A stretch of DNA of 64,000 bases. Origin: Ciona savignyi. Taxonomy: Eukaryota; Chordata; Ascidiacea; Phlebobranchia; Cionidae. Under the pieces are notes generated by a model. The model had not been told where the DNA came from. It ran no database searches and saw only the letters and a list, made by a program, of their open reading frames with translations. Of the stretch, positions 50,601 through 61,358 are shown piece after piece. Location of the stretch: assembly GCA_000149265.1 (NCBI GenBank), contig CH003321.1:1293-65292 (forward strand), read 5' to 3'. Numbering within the stretch: position 1 is the first letter of the stretch; the number at the start of each line of letters is the position of its first letter. Made by a program: the position numbers and the translations under genes.

Positions 50601-52558
50601 TGAGCATGTATTTTGCCATCGCACAAGGTGTCAATGATGACAACCTTCAATGGCCATTCTACGATCAAGTCATCAAAATGTCGGTGGTCGACCAAGGTCC
50701 CGATGCACTCACACGAATGAACCAGTTTTCCCAATATATTACAAGTAGTGCCGGTGATCCAAATTTTGACCAACCAACTACAGTAAGTCTAAATATTCCT
50801 GTTTATCGCCGTGGTTGGGTATCGACAGTTTTGTGCCTTGCCCAAGAACATCCATGGCACAGAAAAATTGCCAAGGTAAAATTTATTTCCAGAACTGGAT
50901 AATGGTCGAAGACTTTAACTACCAGACCAAGTAAAGAGGAAAAAATTTACTGTCAGACAACTGGTCATTTAAAATTTTAAAATGCTACTGCTTAGGTTGT
51001 AGGTATACAACTAACTTATTTATCTAAGTTATACTGTATTTATAAGTCCATTACGATCAACTAGAGTAAATGAACATCCAATCAGCACCTTTAAACCTGC
51101 CAACTTCAGAGATTAAAGGCCAAGGTCACCACAGAATCAGCAATTTTACATTTATAACTTAACCACAAATAAGTGAGAAAAAAACACATTTACTTCTTAT
51201 AGGAAATCAATGGTGGATGGGGTTATTCAAACTTTATGTCACTCAACGACATGCTTAACACACGCAACTTTATCAAAAATGATGCTGTGGTCATTTCTAT
51301 TAATGTTAGAGGTAATTATTATTATTGTTTTTTTTCTTCTAAACATTTTTTGTACTAAAACTAATAAAAAGGTAGGGGGAAATTAATAAGTCAGCTATAT
51401 TTCCCTTTTGATTACTTTTAATAGACTTGCAACTGCTTTTGCCATATTTCAGTCATATATAATTTATAAAAATTGTCCAGCAGAACTGGTGACAGTACAT
51501 TAAAAATTTCACTGTTCAGCAGGGCTTTCCACATTCCTTGTATCACAGAAATTGTAACTGGCAATCTAGTATGGACTGTTAAAAAACAGCTTCCCAATTG
51601 GAAAGTTTGTGATATTTGCCGCATTATTCTATAAATGTGCATTTAACACACTGGGGATAAGAAATTGCTTACATAAACTTTTCTGTTTGAAAAAATTGTC
51701 CCCAGACCCCATACAAGTCAAAAAAATGTATACCCTTTTATGGTTTGTAGATATGAGAGCATATAAACGTGAGCATGCCAGTGCCTTTGCCGAACCTGAA
51801 CCTGCTGACCCTGTGATAAGATCATATGAAGCTTCTCATGAGGATGATACAACTGAACATGAGGATAGTGACCACGGCCATGAAATCAGTCTTCCAATCT
51901 TTCCATGCCAAGATGACGATGATGACAGTGTATCAACATCAATGGTGGTTGGGATCACCCTTGGATCATCACTCCTCATCTTCATAGTGATGTCAGTGAT
52001 CCTAATGTGCACAACTAAGGCCCATAAACAAGCACTGGCCGTTGTGGTGACCGCAAGTGCAAGGTCAGTATGTTTAAATTTGGAAATTATTATACTTTTA
52101 GGCATGCGTTGTGATCCTGCATAAGTATTGGCCATGCAATAGATACAGGACTTGTACACCCTACCTAACCAGCAAGTAACTTTTTTCGTTTCATAACCTT
52201 AAATACAAGATAATTAAGTGTTCGAAAATTTTTGTAAATATTAAAACACATGGTCCGTTACTGGTAATTGTCAAATCACCCGAGCCATTGCTGTATATTG
52301 TATATAGAATTAAAATGATTTTGCTGTTGTAGTTAGCCCAACCAAATAGCCAGTGCTTTTAACCAGCAGTGCTACTGAATGACTTTATTGCCAATAGTAG
52401 TACTTTTAATAGTACAATACCTTGGAAGACAATTTTATTTTTTGCAACTTCTTACTCAACTCAACTATTTTGATCAAAACAGAGCCAATCAGAACAGCAG
52501 CCATTTTAACAACCTGACTTATGAAGCGGAAGATAATCTGAAGAAAGTAAAAGCCTGA
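44672..52558 (+). CDS. Meprin-type astacin metalloprotease B, 16 exons
   Basis: Tandem paralogue of meprin A with the same exon number and phases. Exons: 44672-44719, 45321-45375, 45797-45865, 46939-47072, 47236-47345, 47758-47933, 48153-48255, 48376-48491, 48598-48774, 49093-49240, 49553-49707, 49937-50112, 50561-50782, 51203-51311, 51751-52063, 52483-52558; 728 residues. Signal peptide 1-16; propeptide DIFDIN; activation site R76/N77 in GRNSII, identical in form to the vertebrate meprin-beta site as I remember it; zinc motif [19 protein letters not shown] (His167, Glu168, His171, His177); Met-turn SIMHY (Met224, Tyr226); MAM from CNFEEEAVCGYVQD; MATH with NDDNLQWP and DQGPDALTRM. No EGF module: the stalk (about 600-660) is strongly acidic and His-rich (EDDTTEHEDSDHGHE, CQDDDDDS). 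Membrane helix about 664-686. The tail is longer than in A and includes NLTYEAEDNLKK. Introns carry several SINEs. Confidence 0.93.
44759..45175 (-). repeat. tRNA-derived SINE in meprin B intron 1, interrupted
   Basis: Minus-strand copy: tail remnant at 44759-44790 (GATATTCATGTTTATACCCG), body from about 44930 (AAGGGGGTTAATACACGGGC) to the head near 45150. The tail and body are split by another SINE at about 44793-44928. Confidence 0.8.
44793..44928 (-). repeat. Second SINE type with poly(A) tail, nested in the SINE above
   Basis: On the minus strand it reads GGTCGTGTGGCCGTATGGTT (tRNA-like box A), a short A-rich middle, then CATCCTGGGTTCGAAACTTG (box B, GGTTCGAAAC), ending in about 20 A. 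The sequence and poly(A) end differ from the CCTAT-tailed SINEs, so this is a separate family. Imperfect AGAAnAA sequences at both edges may be target-site duplications. Confidence 0.65.
45465..45770 (+). repeat. SINE with a different tRNA-like head, meprin B intron 2
   Basis: Head GACCGGTTAGCTTAATCGGC (box A) and GGGGTCGAAAGTCGACCCTG (box B-like), unlike the common head, but with a related body (GGCAATTAGCGGACATCGCC) and the common tail (AAACATGAATATCCCATCCT). Confidence 0.65.
45899..46135 (+). repeat. SINE in meprin B intron 3
   Basis: TACGACGGATTAGTCTGTGG, CAGCCGAAGGGTTTCAG, GCGCTTAACTGGCATTGCCC and a tail TATAAACTATCCTATCCTTG give the usual order of head, body and tail, diverged and with an internal loss. 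Confidence 0.7.
47950..48110 (-). repeat. Degenerate SINE in meprin B intron 6
   Basis: TAACCCAGTAATCCGTAAGT, ACACAACTGTCTAGCCAGCA and a diverged head region follow the minus-strand SINE order, with many changes. Confidence 0.4.
50165..50395 (-). repeat. SINE remnant with tRNA-like head, meprin B intron 12
   Basis: On the minus strand it opens GGCTAGGTAGCTCAATTGGT, a good box A, but no GGTTCGA box B follows, so it is not a tRNA gene. The body (CACAGGCAATCGACAAACCA on the plus strand) resembles the common SINE. Confidence 0.5.
52247..52395 (-). repeat. Degenerate SINE in meprin B intron 15
   Basis: TGGTAATTGTCAAATCACCC, GAGCCATTGCTGTATATTGT and CCAACCAAATAGCCAGTG follow the SINE body in the minus orientation. 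Confidence 0.4.
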
Positions 52559-52895
52559 TCTTTTGGAAAAACTAGCCTCTCTATAATTTATTTACTATTA
52601 TTATATACCAAATGCTGTTGCAATATTAGATTGTTATTCCGATCTGTATTTTTGTAATTTTTGCGAAAATCTGATAAATAAAACAAATATAACTGCAATT
52701 AATATCTTGATTGAATACAAAAATATAAAAAAAATCTAAATAAAAACATGAAGAATATAGGTAAAACAGTGTAAACACAGTCAGTCAGAACTACTTTTTA
52801 ATGCAAATTATGGAAGTTAAAGCAAGATTTACCAAATGTTTAAGGGCTGTGAATATAAAAGTCATTTTAAAAAGATATATGGACCTCAAACAGAT
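52559..52895. other. Convergent 3' region between meprin B and SLC35B3
   Basis: The two genes end 337 bases apart on opposite strands. The plus-strand AATAAA at 52677-52682 serves meprin B. No clear signal for the minus-strand gene was singled out; the 3' UTRs may overlap. Confidence 0.6.
52677..52682 (+). terminator. Polyadenylation signal of meprin B
   Basis: AATAAA 119 bases after the meprin B stop codon, in the short space before the convergent SLC35B3. Confidence 0.65.
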
Positions 52896-55800
52896 TTAGA
52901 CAATATTGCTTTGGTTTGAAGACGTTTTGTGAAATCTTCGAATAACGTCAAAAATCAATAGATCAACTTTAGCTTTGTTTTTACTGTAGATGTTTAAAAC
53001 AATTCCTGACAACACCAATGCACCTGCCCATAGATACCTGTGGAAATAATATTTAAAACACTTTTCAACAATAAGTCGGATAAGAGAAAATGCGAATTGC
53101 CTTTTTATGTGGGTAAATGCAACTGAGTAACAAAAATAATAATAATACACAACAATATCTTCTCCATGGGTAATGTGCATTAAGGTTATCTAATGGTGGC
53201 TGGTTGAATACAGATATTACCCATGTTGCTGTAAATTAAATCTCGCTTTTTCAGGCCGGGTCATTATAATGAGTATCTATTGAGCAAGGAAAATATACTT
53301 ACATTATCGAAAAAGGCTTGGTGAAAAACATAAATGAGAGAACCATGGTCACAGCCTTCCTGCAGGTTGTTACAGTGACAGCCAACAAAGCACCAAATGT
53401 TCTTACAAGATGAAGCACAAACAGAATGCCAACATAGCCAGTGAATGAAAATAAAAATAAAGCCAACAAAATCTTCATGTTCTGCATAAACAATCAATAT
53501 CAATACATTTTAATCAAAATTTAAAATTTTGATACTAGTAGGCTACTGGTAATGCAGTTATTAAATTTGTCTGGGTATAAAACTGATATATTTAATTTTT
53601 TATATATCCACAAAAAAAAACTATATTCAATTATGATTTAAACATGTACAGGTATATATACTAATAATCAATACTTATACGATTTCTATAAACTTTCGGT
53701 AAATACTGAATCTAGAGTTCTTATATACCAGTACTTACAGTGACCATGAAAAGAAACACATTGAGGACACCACCGTACATTAAATGACCAATGAGCAAAA
53801 TACAAAAGCCAATTCCGTACGAATAAAGGACAAGTTCTGCATTTGACGTTTTGTAGTTTTTGAGAGTTAGTTCTTGCATATTACCTGAAGTTCATATTTA
53901 AAGGTGAAATATAATAAATATTATGTACTAATATGAGTTTTCATGTCATATACTGAGAGAGGGAAGCCTTGCATATGCAGTGCATCTAATACTTTGAATT
54001 CATATAAATAAATAGTATTAACTATGCCTGGTATAACATGATAAGAGGCATAACTCTTGAGTGTGTACCAAGTTAAGATAATCAGTCATTTAAACTTAAG
54101 TTTAATGTCTGTAACATGTCACTGGATTAGGCCTTATCACATGTAAGTCAACTACTATCTTATATGATAAGAAGTACATCCACATTGATGTTAGTAAAAC
54201 CTAATCAATTATGGGAATGAGAATTTATTTTAGTGGCCATGCAGAATAAAGCAAATATAGTCTTAAGTCATTTCAATGTGCAGCCTGTGAGTCACAGGCT
54301 GTGACTCTATTCCAGAGTTTGTAAGGTGGCAGCCATATTAGTAGATTTTAAAGTATAGAAAATTATTCAAATTGGATGGGAATTTTAAGTGGTTAATCAA
54401 ATTGTAAAAACATCGGATAACATTTAAAAAAACACAATACCTATGGCGGCATCGGAGCATAATGCAAGTGAAATGAGAAGAATTCCAGTTGGGTCAAAGT
54501 TTGGAGAAACTTTTTGATCGGTTAGAGTGAACATAATCAAGCCAATTGTCATCATCAAACATGATATAAAGTCAAATACTGAGAACTTTTTGCCTGAAAC
54601 ATGATAAATTAAGTAAGTGCAGAAAATATTGTGTAACATACTAGAAACATGACTGTAAACATAATATTATAACCTTATACATTTTTTCAGCAAATATTTG
54701 GTTTTATTAAACAGTTTTAGTACAATGAGTTTACATAACTTGATCTAAACAATACACACTATGGAATGAGCCATATATAGAAGTTCTTGTAAATGAAATC
54801 TAGTCATTTGATGTATCAGCTGAATGAATATACATGGTTTATTGAACAGGATAATTATTGAACCAAACAATTCACCTTGAATTAGTATACCACCGATCAT
54901 AACTGGTATAAGTTTGCTTGATTTAAATATAACTTGGGTTGGGTAGTTCAAATATCCAAGTGATGTGTTGGATAGACCCATGGTGCCAATGGTCAGAATA
55001 GCAATACCCAAGTACGTTACAAGTGGAACTCTAAACATAACAAAAATTGTAAGAAATTGATTTGCGTTGTAAAAATGTTTAGCCTAAGTTTACCATCCAT
55101 AGTAGCTACTGAACATGGAAAAATGTGGTTACGATATTTTAATTCATTAAAAAAAGTATCAAAAATGAATAAATAAAAGAAAAATAAAATAGTTAAAGAC
55201 CAATACTGTATGTTTTTATTACTTATTAAAAATATATATCATTTTTTTATGCATAAGACTATTTTTTATAAAAAACAAACACATAAGGTGCTTTAACATG
55301 ATACTTAGCATCATAAAAAATTGTGCAGTATAGCAAATGTGTTTTGCTAATTAATTTTTTAACTTTTTTTGTAATTACCAGGTACTAACAATGAACCAGA
55401 TATGTTCCTTCACGTAAAAGACATTCTCAATTAATTTTTAGAAGACAAAAATGATGATTGGCTTTGCCTTTAACAGTTTTACTATTAATAATTTTTAGTT
55501 TAAATTAAAAAAAAAATAACATATTTGGTCAAACTAACCGATTTAAATTACAAATTTGGATTCATATTTAAATATTTATATACTAAGAAACCAAAAATTC
55601 CAGCCAACAGTTAATTGTATTAATATGACTGTAGTAACACCTTCTTTTAGTATTCCCANNNNNNNNNNNNNNNNNNNNNNNNNNNNNNNNNNNNNNNNNN
55701 NNNNNNNNNNNNNNNNNNNNNNNNNNNNNNNNNNNNNNNNNNNNNNNNNNNNNNNNNNNNNNNNNNNNNNNNNNNNNNNNNNNNNNNNNNNNNNNNNNNN

Positions 55801-56580
55801 NNNNNNNNNNNNNNNNNNNNNNNNNNNNNNNNNNNNNNNNNNNNNNNNNNNNNNNNNNNNNNNNNNNNNNNNNNNNNNNNNNNNNNNNNNNNNNNNNNNN
55901 NNNNNNNNNNNNNNNNNNNNNNNNNNNNNNNNNNNNNNNNNNNNNNNNNNNNNNNNNNNNNNNNNNNNNNNNNNNNNNNNNNNNNNNNNNNNNNNNNNNN
56001 NNNNNNNNNNNNNNNNNNNNNNNNNNNNNNNNNNNNNNNNNNNNNNNNNNNNNNNNNNNNNNNNNNNNNNNNNNNNNNNNNNNNNNNNNNNNNNNNNNNN
56101 NNNNNNNNNNNNNNNNNNNNNNNNNNNNNNNNNNNNNNNNNNNNNNNNNNNNNNNNNNNNNNNNNNNNNNNTGCAAACTGCATAAGAGTAACGAACATTC
56201 CGTGTTGTTTAACTCCATCAATTCTGAACAAGTATTCCTTAAAAAAAACAACACGTTTTTAACAACTTTTATCAATCTAACTGGTAAGTAATTTATTATA
56301 ACTGTGATATATTATATATAATTAATAAGCACTACTATTCTTAACAGTAAAAATAGCAACATGCTGATCAAGCGCACAAAATATAAGTAAAAATTCTCAC
56401 CTGGCAGTAACCATACATTATAAACAGTACAAAGACGGTAACAATGCACACTGCAAGTTGAATTGAGTCGGGGAGTAAACTTAAGTTTAACCCACATACT
56501 CGGTTGTCTTCTGCAAGCTTACTTGTTTCGACTTCACGAGTTGGTGAAACTTGTCCAAGGTTGAGTTTTGTGTGTTTCAT
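52896..56580 (-). CDS. SLC35B3: Adenosine 3'-phospho 5'-phosphosulfate transporter 2 (SLC35B3)
   Basis: A Golgi multi-pass antiporter that brings PAPS into the lumen for sulfation of glycans and proteins. Exons in transcript order: 56580-56401 (60 codons from ATG), 56237 leftward into the gap, 55030-54876, 54593-54441, 53884-53739, 53481-53303, 53037-52896 (stop). All visible phases agree. Matching blocks: TIGTMGLSNTSLGYLNYPTQ (then VIFKSSKLIPVM), DFISCLMMTIGL, SPNFDPTGILLISLALCSDA, FGALLAVTVTTCRKAVTMVL, and SGIVLNIYSKN. About 340 residues are visible against ~400 in vertebrates; the missing 25-50 residues (end of the first luminal/TM2 region) lie in the 513 N. The N-terminus is shorter than in mammals. 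The C-terminal tail (FDVIRRFHKTSSNQSNIV) extends past the usual YSKN end. Confidence 0.94.
55659..56171. other. Assembly gap, 513 N, inside SLC35B3
   Basis: A sized run of N that cuts SLC35B3 exon 2 (its first 66 bases are visible at 56172-56237) and probably holds its end plus at least one further exon. Confidence 0.95.
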
Positions 56581-57540
56581 ATTGGGGTTAAGTTTAATTA
56601 CCTACAAATATTTTAAACTGACTTATTCCCTAACCCCAACACCAAACCTGTTTTAATTAAATGATACCATACTTGTAACCTTCATATAATTGGCTTATAT
56701 TTACAACTAAAACAGAGAAAAATGATGTTTAATTTAACAGGGAGAACCTTCCAATTGTTTTCACAGTTGATTAGCTCAAGAGGATATACTGAAACATATA
56801 ACAATTGATTTAAATGAATGCATATGTCATTTATATCCTGTCTGGCATTTCACACAATCTAACTCATACAGAGTGTGCAGCTGAACAATTTAATACTTTA
56901 TATGCTGAGCAACAGACCAAAAAGCTCTAAGACACTAAGGTCCACTTCCATTGAACAAGATCTAATTCCAACAAGCCGGTTCAAGGGTATCAATTACAGA
57001 ATCCTTACCATTTTTATTATAATAATCAATTACGGGCGTGACCTCGAGTATTGTATCTGCTAGCTTTACCACATAAGATGGCTTAATAGCTTAATGATAC
57101 CAGTAAAATTGCCACCGATGTTATTCGAACCTTTGACATCAGGCTATGCATGCGCAACGCTCTGCCAGATTAAACCAATACATTATGGTAAATATAGAAA
57201 GGGCAAACCTGCTTGTATATTAAACACACTGCTAAAGTTCCGTACTTTAGGCACAGCTTTCAAGATAAACTTGGATATTTACTAAAAATATTTAAATAAA
57301 CCTACGAATACCAGTTTTTTTACACCTGGTACACCCAAGTATTCAGTCATCTTCTGTAGCCTAAGGCATGCTGCCGTAATAGTCGTAAATACTATTATAA
57401 TGTTCAAATAGGTTTATGCCCACGAAATGTATTACAAAAATTTTTTTTTTTATTAAATCATAGTTATAAAACCCTCCCTCCAGCTTAACGCAGCAAAAAT
57501 CCCTTTCTATTGATTTTATCTTCTTAACCACCACTGCTCA
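56581..57540. other. Upstream region of SLC35B3, no gene recognised
   Basis: About 1 kb with no convincing exon. It should include the SLC35B3 promoter (reading leftward). No diagnostic motif stands out. Confidence 0.4.
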
Positions 57541-57542
57541 CC

Positions 57543-57768
57543 GGGTGCCTCTAAATACTACAGGACCGCTTGGATCACTTAGATTGCTATGGAAAGTAAT
57601 TCTAACCCTGTCTCAAAAACTAATCTCAACCCCAGAACTAACTTTAACCCTAACCCTAACATTAATAATATAATGGCTTTTGTAATTACGAAGTATAGTA
57701 AGCGATCCAAGCGATTCAAGCGCTTCATGCGATCCAAGAGGTCCTGTAGCATTTAGAAGTACCGCTGC
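57543..57768. mobile_element. Miniature inverted-repeat transposon
   Basis: Ends are inverse over about 35 bases: left GGTGCCTCTAAATACTACAG then GACCGCTTGGATC; right, inverted, GGTACTTCTAAATGCTACAG then GACCTCTTGGATC. Inside are several short GCGATCCAAGCGATTCAAGC repeats near the right end and an AACCCTAACCCTAAC run. No coding capacity. Confidence 0.75.
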
Positions 57769-58055
57769 TCACTAACAACGTTTATTTCCAATGTTTACAT
57801 TTCCCATGTTGGGTGCCGTCATGCGTGACTGACCACGTGTAACTATGGTATTCACCTAATAGAAAACCAATCCCCGAACCATCAGAGAAAAATATCCGTG
57901 GAACGGTCGTCTTGAGCCGAATGATCAGACCTACCGATTCATTAATAGAATTTCGCAAAAAATAGCGACTAACGAGCCAGTAGCGATTTGTAACTTAACC
58001 TGTGAAAGAGCTAGTGGTTGTGTGGCGGAAGAACAGCGAGCGCGTGGAGCGCGAC
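57769..58055. other. Intergenic, nothing recognised
   Basis: Unassigned sequence between the miniature inverted-repeat element and a SINE remnant. No exon-like block seen. Confidence 0.4.
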
Positions 58056-58220
58056 AGGATAGGATATGCTAAGATATTGATAATTATCCCCGTAATCTCA
58101 ACCACCAGACTAACCGCCGGTCAGACATACAATCGACCAATTTAAACAGGAACCGATTGACGTGCATATAACGGGTCACGAATACAAAACCAGCCGGTAC
58201 ACCCCCCCCCCCCCCCCCCC
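58056..58220 (-). repeat. SINE remnant ending in a 19-C run
   Basis: ACAGGATAGGATATGCTAAG and AATTATCCCCGTAATC are the SINE tail in the minus orientation; the rest is diverged (CCAGACTAACCGCCGGTCAG). A run of 19 C follows at 58202-58220, a likely sequencing or assembly weak point. Confidence 0.5.
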
Positions 58221-58841
58221 GCGCGCTAAAATTTTAAGTTATACGTTTTTTTTTTCGAAAAAGTAGAAGAACAAGAGCAATGTTTGTGTGGGTACGCAAT
58301 AACCACAGTCGAATTTTAAAACCGGATGGTCCATGGAGGAGGGCTTGGAGAGGCCTGTACAAAATAGTTGACAAGTGTAGAAAACATAAACGGAAAATGT
58401 GGTTTATTTTTTTAAGTACAGCTTACATCCGGAATAATATAAACCACGACAGAACTTATATTACAGAAAACACAAGTAACACTCGTATAACGGCATTGAA
58501 ATTTAAACGTGTCAGACTGGGCATTTCGAAACACGTGTAGCAAAAATATCGACCAGTTAGCTGATATTCGAGCACGACAGACGGTCCAGCCAATAAGGCA
58601 GCAAAATTTTAAGATATCTCATTTTTTAACCAAGAAAAGTTTTGAACGATGGATTTATAATCGTTAGCCTACACATTAATGGATATATATGTCGGATTTA
58701 TAATGAATTCTGTATATGAATCGGTTAAACATTTGACCATGTAACATTTCCACTCCCTTTATAAATCGGTCAAACATTTGACGATATAACAGTTCCATTA
58801 CATGACACCCCTGAACGGCAGGGTTTCTGAAAATGGTGGCA
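58221..58841. repeat. Intergenic with a short direct repeat
   Basis: A ~36-base direct repeat (AATCGGTTAAACATTTGACC / AATCGGTCAAACATTTGACG and following bases) lies at about 58719-58754 and 58766-58800. The small reading frame at 58280-58540 is basic and low in complexity, with no family resemblance. Confidence 0.5.
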
Positions 58842-60050
58842 TTACATTAGGCTCAGCATTTCTCGGGTGTTCTGCCGTAACCTTCTGCACTCTATGTAGT
58901 CACTAACATAATGAGCTCTGACCACCGTTTGTTCGGCAAAGTTTGGCTGCCCAGAAGGCGTTGGGATATGCTCCGATTTTAAAGCTTCAAAGAACGCCAC
59001 GAGGCCTGTAACATCGCTGATGGCCGTAACATCGCCACCAGGTTTATCGTTCTCACAACAACTGCAGCGAAACGATTCGGGGTTTTCTCTGACAAAAGGA
59101 CCCAGAGGAAATGTGTTGTAGGAACCTGGTGCGTTGACGGGGTGGTGTGCGTAAAACACTGTGTCGTTTGTAAAGTAGTAGTTCTGAGTAACCTGTGCAA
59201 CAAGAAAAGTATCTTATTCTGGAAACTTAACACAGCGAAATGATCGTGTTTATAAGCTGACACAGTAAAATACATACAGTTTAACTGATTCGTTAGACAT
59301 GCCTGGAGCTGCATGAGTATTTAGGTCCTCCTTTTAGAACACGTCCTCTATACTAATGGAAATAATAACATACCCGAAAACAGCCAAGCCAACATGGCTC
59401 CTATTGGCATAATATGGAATGGATTGCATAGAAAGCATCGAGGATGATGTGGGAATTAAAGCCGTTTCACGCAGGCCACAGGAAACCGGGAAGGGCTTGT
59501 CCATATGGGCAGTAAAGATTTTTTTAATTAATTTGGTATAATGCCCATAAAAATACACAAAAAGCGAAATTCACTATACACAGTTATACCATTTGTTTAC
59601 CTTTGCTGCATTCTTTTCTATATAGTATGTAGCTCCAAAAGAAAAGATTGCTGTCTTGTTATAAATGTCCGCCACGTCTCCCGCATTGCACTGGAAGCTG
59701 CGAAACGCTTGTGCCACACATTTTGCTCCATGACTGTGAGCCAGCACCACCGCATGGATCTTGTCGCATGTACACTTTTCAATTGCGTTTATAACTTCTT
59801 TTTGAATCTGAGAAATGACTTCACCAGAGGCAGGCAGTGTTTCAAGAAGTGGTCGAGGACGTAAGGCATCCCATGTTTCGCTGGTATTTTCAATGCGCTT
59901 GAATTGAGGCTCTGTAACATTAAACCATTCTAAAAATCTTTTATAAGCTGCATCGAAATGTCCCGCCTGACTCGGATCAGTGGAATTGGTTTGATATCCA
60001 GTCACATAAATGACGGTCTTCTTGCAACAAACCTCGTTGTTTAATTCCAT
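58842..60050 (-). CDS. Unrecognised protein with alpha/beta-hydrolase-like nucleophile motif, 2 exons
   Basis: Exon 1 is 60050-59601 (150 codons from ATG, phase 0, donor AAG/GTAAAC); exon 2 is 59192-58842 (acceptor GCACAG, stop at 58842); 266 residues. What can be seen: a beta strand KTVIYVTGY near residues 11-19, then a helical region, then HAVVLAHSHGAKCVAQAF with Ser106 at a nucleophile elbow (A-H-S-H-G, the first Gly of GxSxG being Ala), a strand AIFSFGATYY, then YAHHPVNAPG and VVRAHYVSDYI, each with a histidine that could complete a triad. There is no signal peptide or membrane helix. Exon 2 holds a cysteine cluster (FRCSCCEND). The strand-elbow-helix order suggests a lipase/esterase-like fold, but I do not recognise the family and claim no substrate. 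Other products remain possible. Confidence 0.72.
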
Positions 60051-60999
60051 TTGGATGCGTTTACAGTTAGAATATTGTATACCAAGCCTTTCTTATCGTG
60101 CTACGTAGATTACACTGTTAATGGACTGTATTAATATAGCTGCTTGCTATTATAGGTAGCGCCATGCAACCTTTGGTAAAATCGAATTTGGCTGGTTGTT
60201 TCCGAATAAAACATTTACCTTAAAAGCCTAACAGAGTAAATAATGCGAATAAACTTAATGCTTTCGATTGTATTATGTCGTAAAAACCTTTCTTATCTTA
60301 CACAGTTGTTAATCGGGCTGTGTCTGGAACAGTTGTGTCAGGGTATTGCTACCATAAGAAATCGTTTAACAAAGAAATTTGACAATGAAATTCCACGCTG
60401 GGCAGACTAAAAGGTGAAAGAAGATACAAAATCAACAGTTGAGTTTTGTAATTATACAGCAAGTCTTTTGTTTGGGCTTTCTTAGTAACACTAATTGGTA
60501 TCAAATTACAGATTTGAATGTATAGGTTTTAAAGATACTGTAATCATCAAACTTATTTTTTTCTATAATTTGATGATACTCGTGTAGAATAATTTTTTGT
60601 AAGCACTGCTTGCTAAATATGATACAACCTACTCGGCGGGGTTCGAAACTATATACCCGGGCATTCACCGAGAGGTAACTGACCTCAGAGGATGAACAGG
60701 TCAAACAAGAACTAACACAATGTCTCTAATATGTACCACACATTACAATAACCCAACAGCGGTCCTGTATAAAATACGACAGATGTTAATGTCCGTGTTA
60801 TAACCACTTTTCTATTTTCACCTAGTTATACGGATATATATCGTAAATCACAATCTGTATGCTATATGTTAAGCAAGCAGGATAATCGCAATTGGTATAT
60901 TTATACACCAAATCACCGACAAATGTGGCGTGCTTGGCCAGATTCGTAGCCTCTCCAATAAAATGGTGTGTTTAGATGTTACCTTTTGCACATTTAAGT
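60051..60999. other. Intergenic, no gene recognised
   Basis: Upstream of the minus-strand hydrolase-like gene. No exon or element is recognised. Confidence 0.4.
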
Positions 61000-61358
61000 A
61001 ATAGGAGAGAATATTCATATTTTTGTCCCGTCGATTGGAGAAAGGTAAGTGGCGTTACAACACGCGCATTCTTTTTATTACCTCGCGACCAACATTGGGA
61101 TAACGAAGCTATTAATAGTCTAATTGTGTGTGATAGAGACGTTTCTTCAATTTTGGTAGAGCCGAATAACACTAGATCCAACATGATCCGCTCAATCATT
61201 GCCCAAGGGCACAACTGACATGCGCAGTTGCGATCTACGACTGAAAGGCGGAGCACTAACCCACCAAGCGACTAGTAGCGACTCGCTATCGGTCAGTTGC
61301 GATACCATACGGCTGAAAGGCGAAGCACCAACACACCAAACTATTCGGTCGGACTACC
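61000..61358 (-). repeat. SINE with duplicated head
   Basis: Tail on the left (GAGAATATTCATATTTTTGT) and the common body (CCTCGCGACCAACATTGGGA; TTGCCCAAGGGCACAACTGA) in the minus orientation. The head region then occurs twice: 61221-61262 (AGTTGCGATC..CTGAAAGGCGGAGCACTAAC) and 61295-61342 (AGTTGCGATAC..CTGAAAGGCGAAGCACCAAC). Confidence 0.7.

Noticed and set aside
55556-56275. Long frames on both strands across 55.6-56.3 kb
   Set aside because: They are open only because the gap is filled with N.
4120-56580. Sulfation gene cluster (sulfotransferase plus PAPS transporter)
   Set aside because: They are 44 kb apart with five or more unrelated genes between, and act in cytosol and Golgi respectively.
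57645-57662. Interstitial telomere repeat
   Set aside because: Only about two to three CCCTAA units inside a miniature transposon; too short to mean a telomeric origin.
58280-58540. 86-codon frame after a poly-C run
   Set aside because: Basic, no family resemblance, no splice or poly(A) context.
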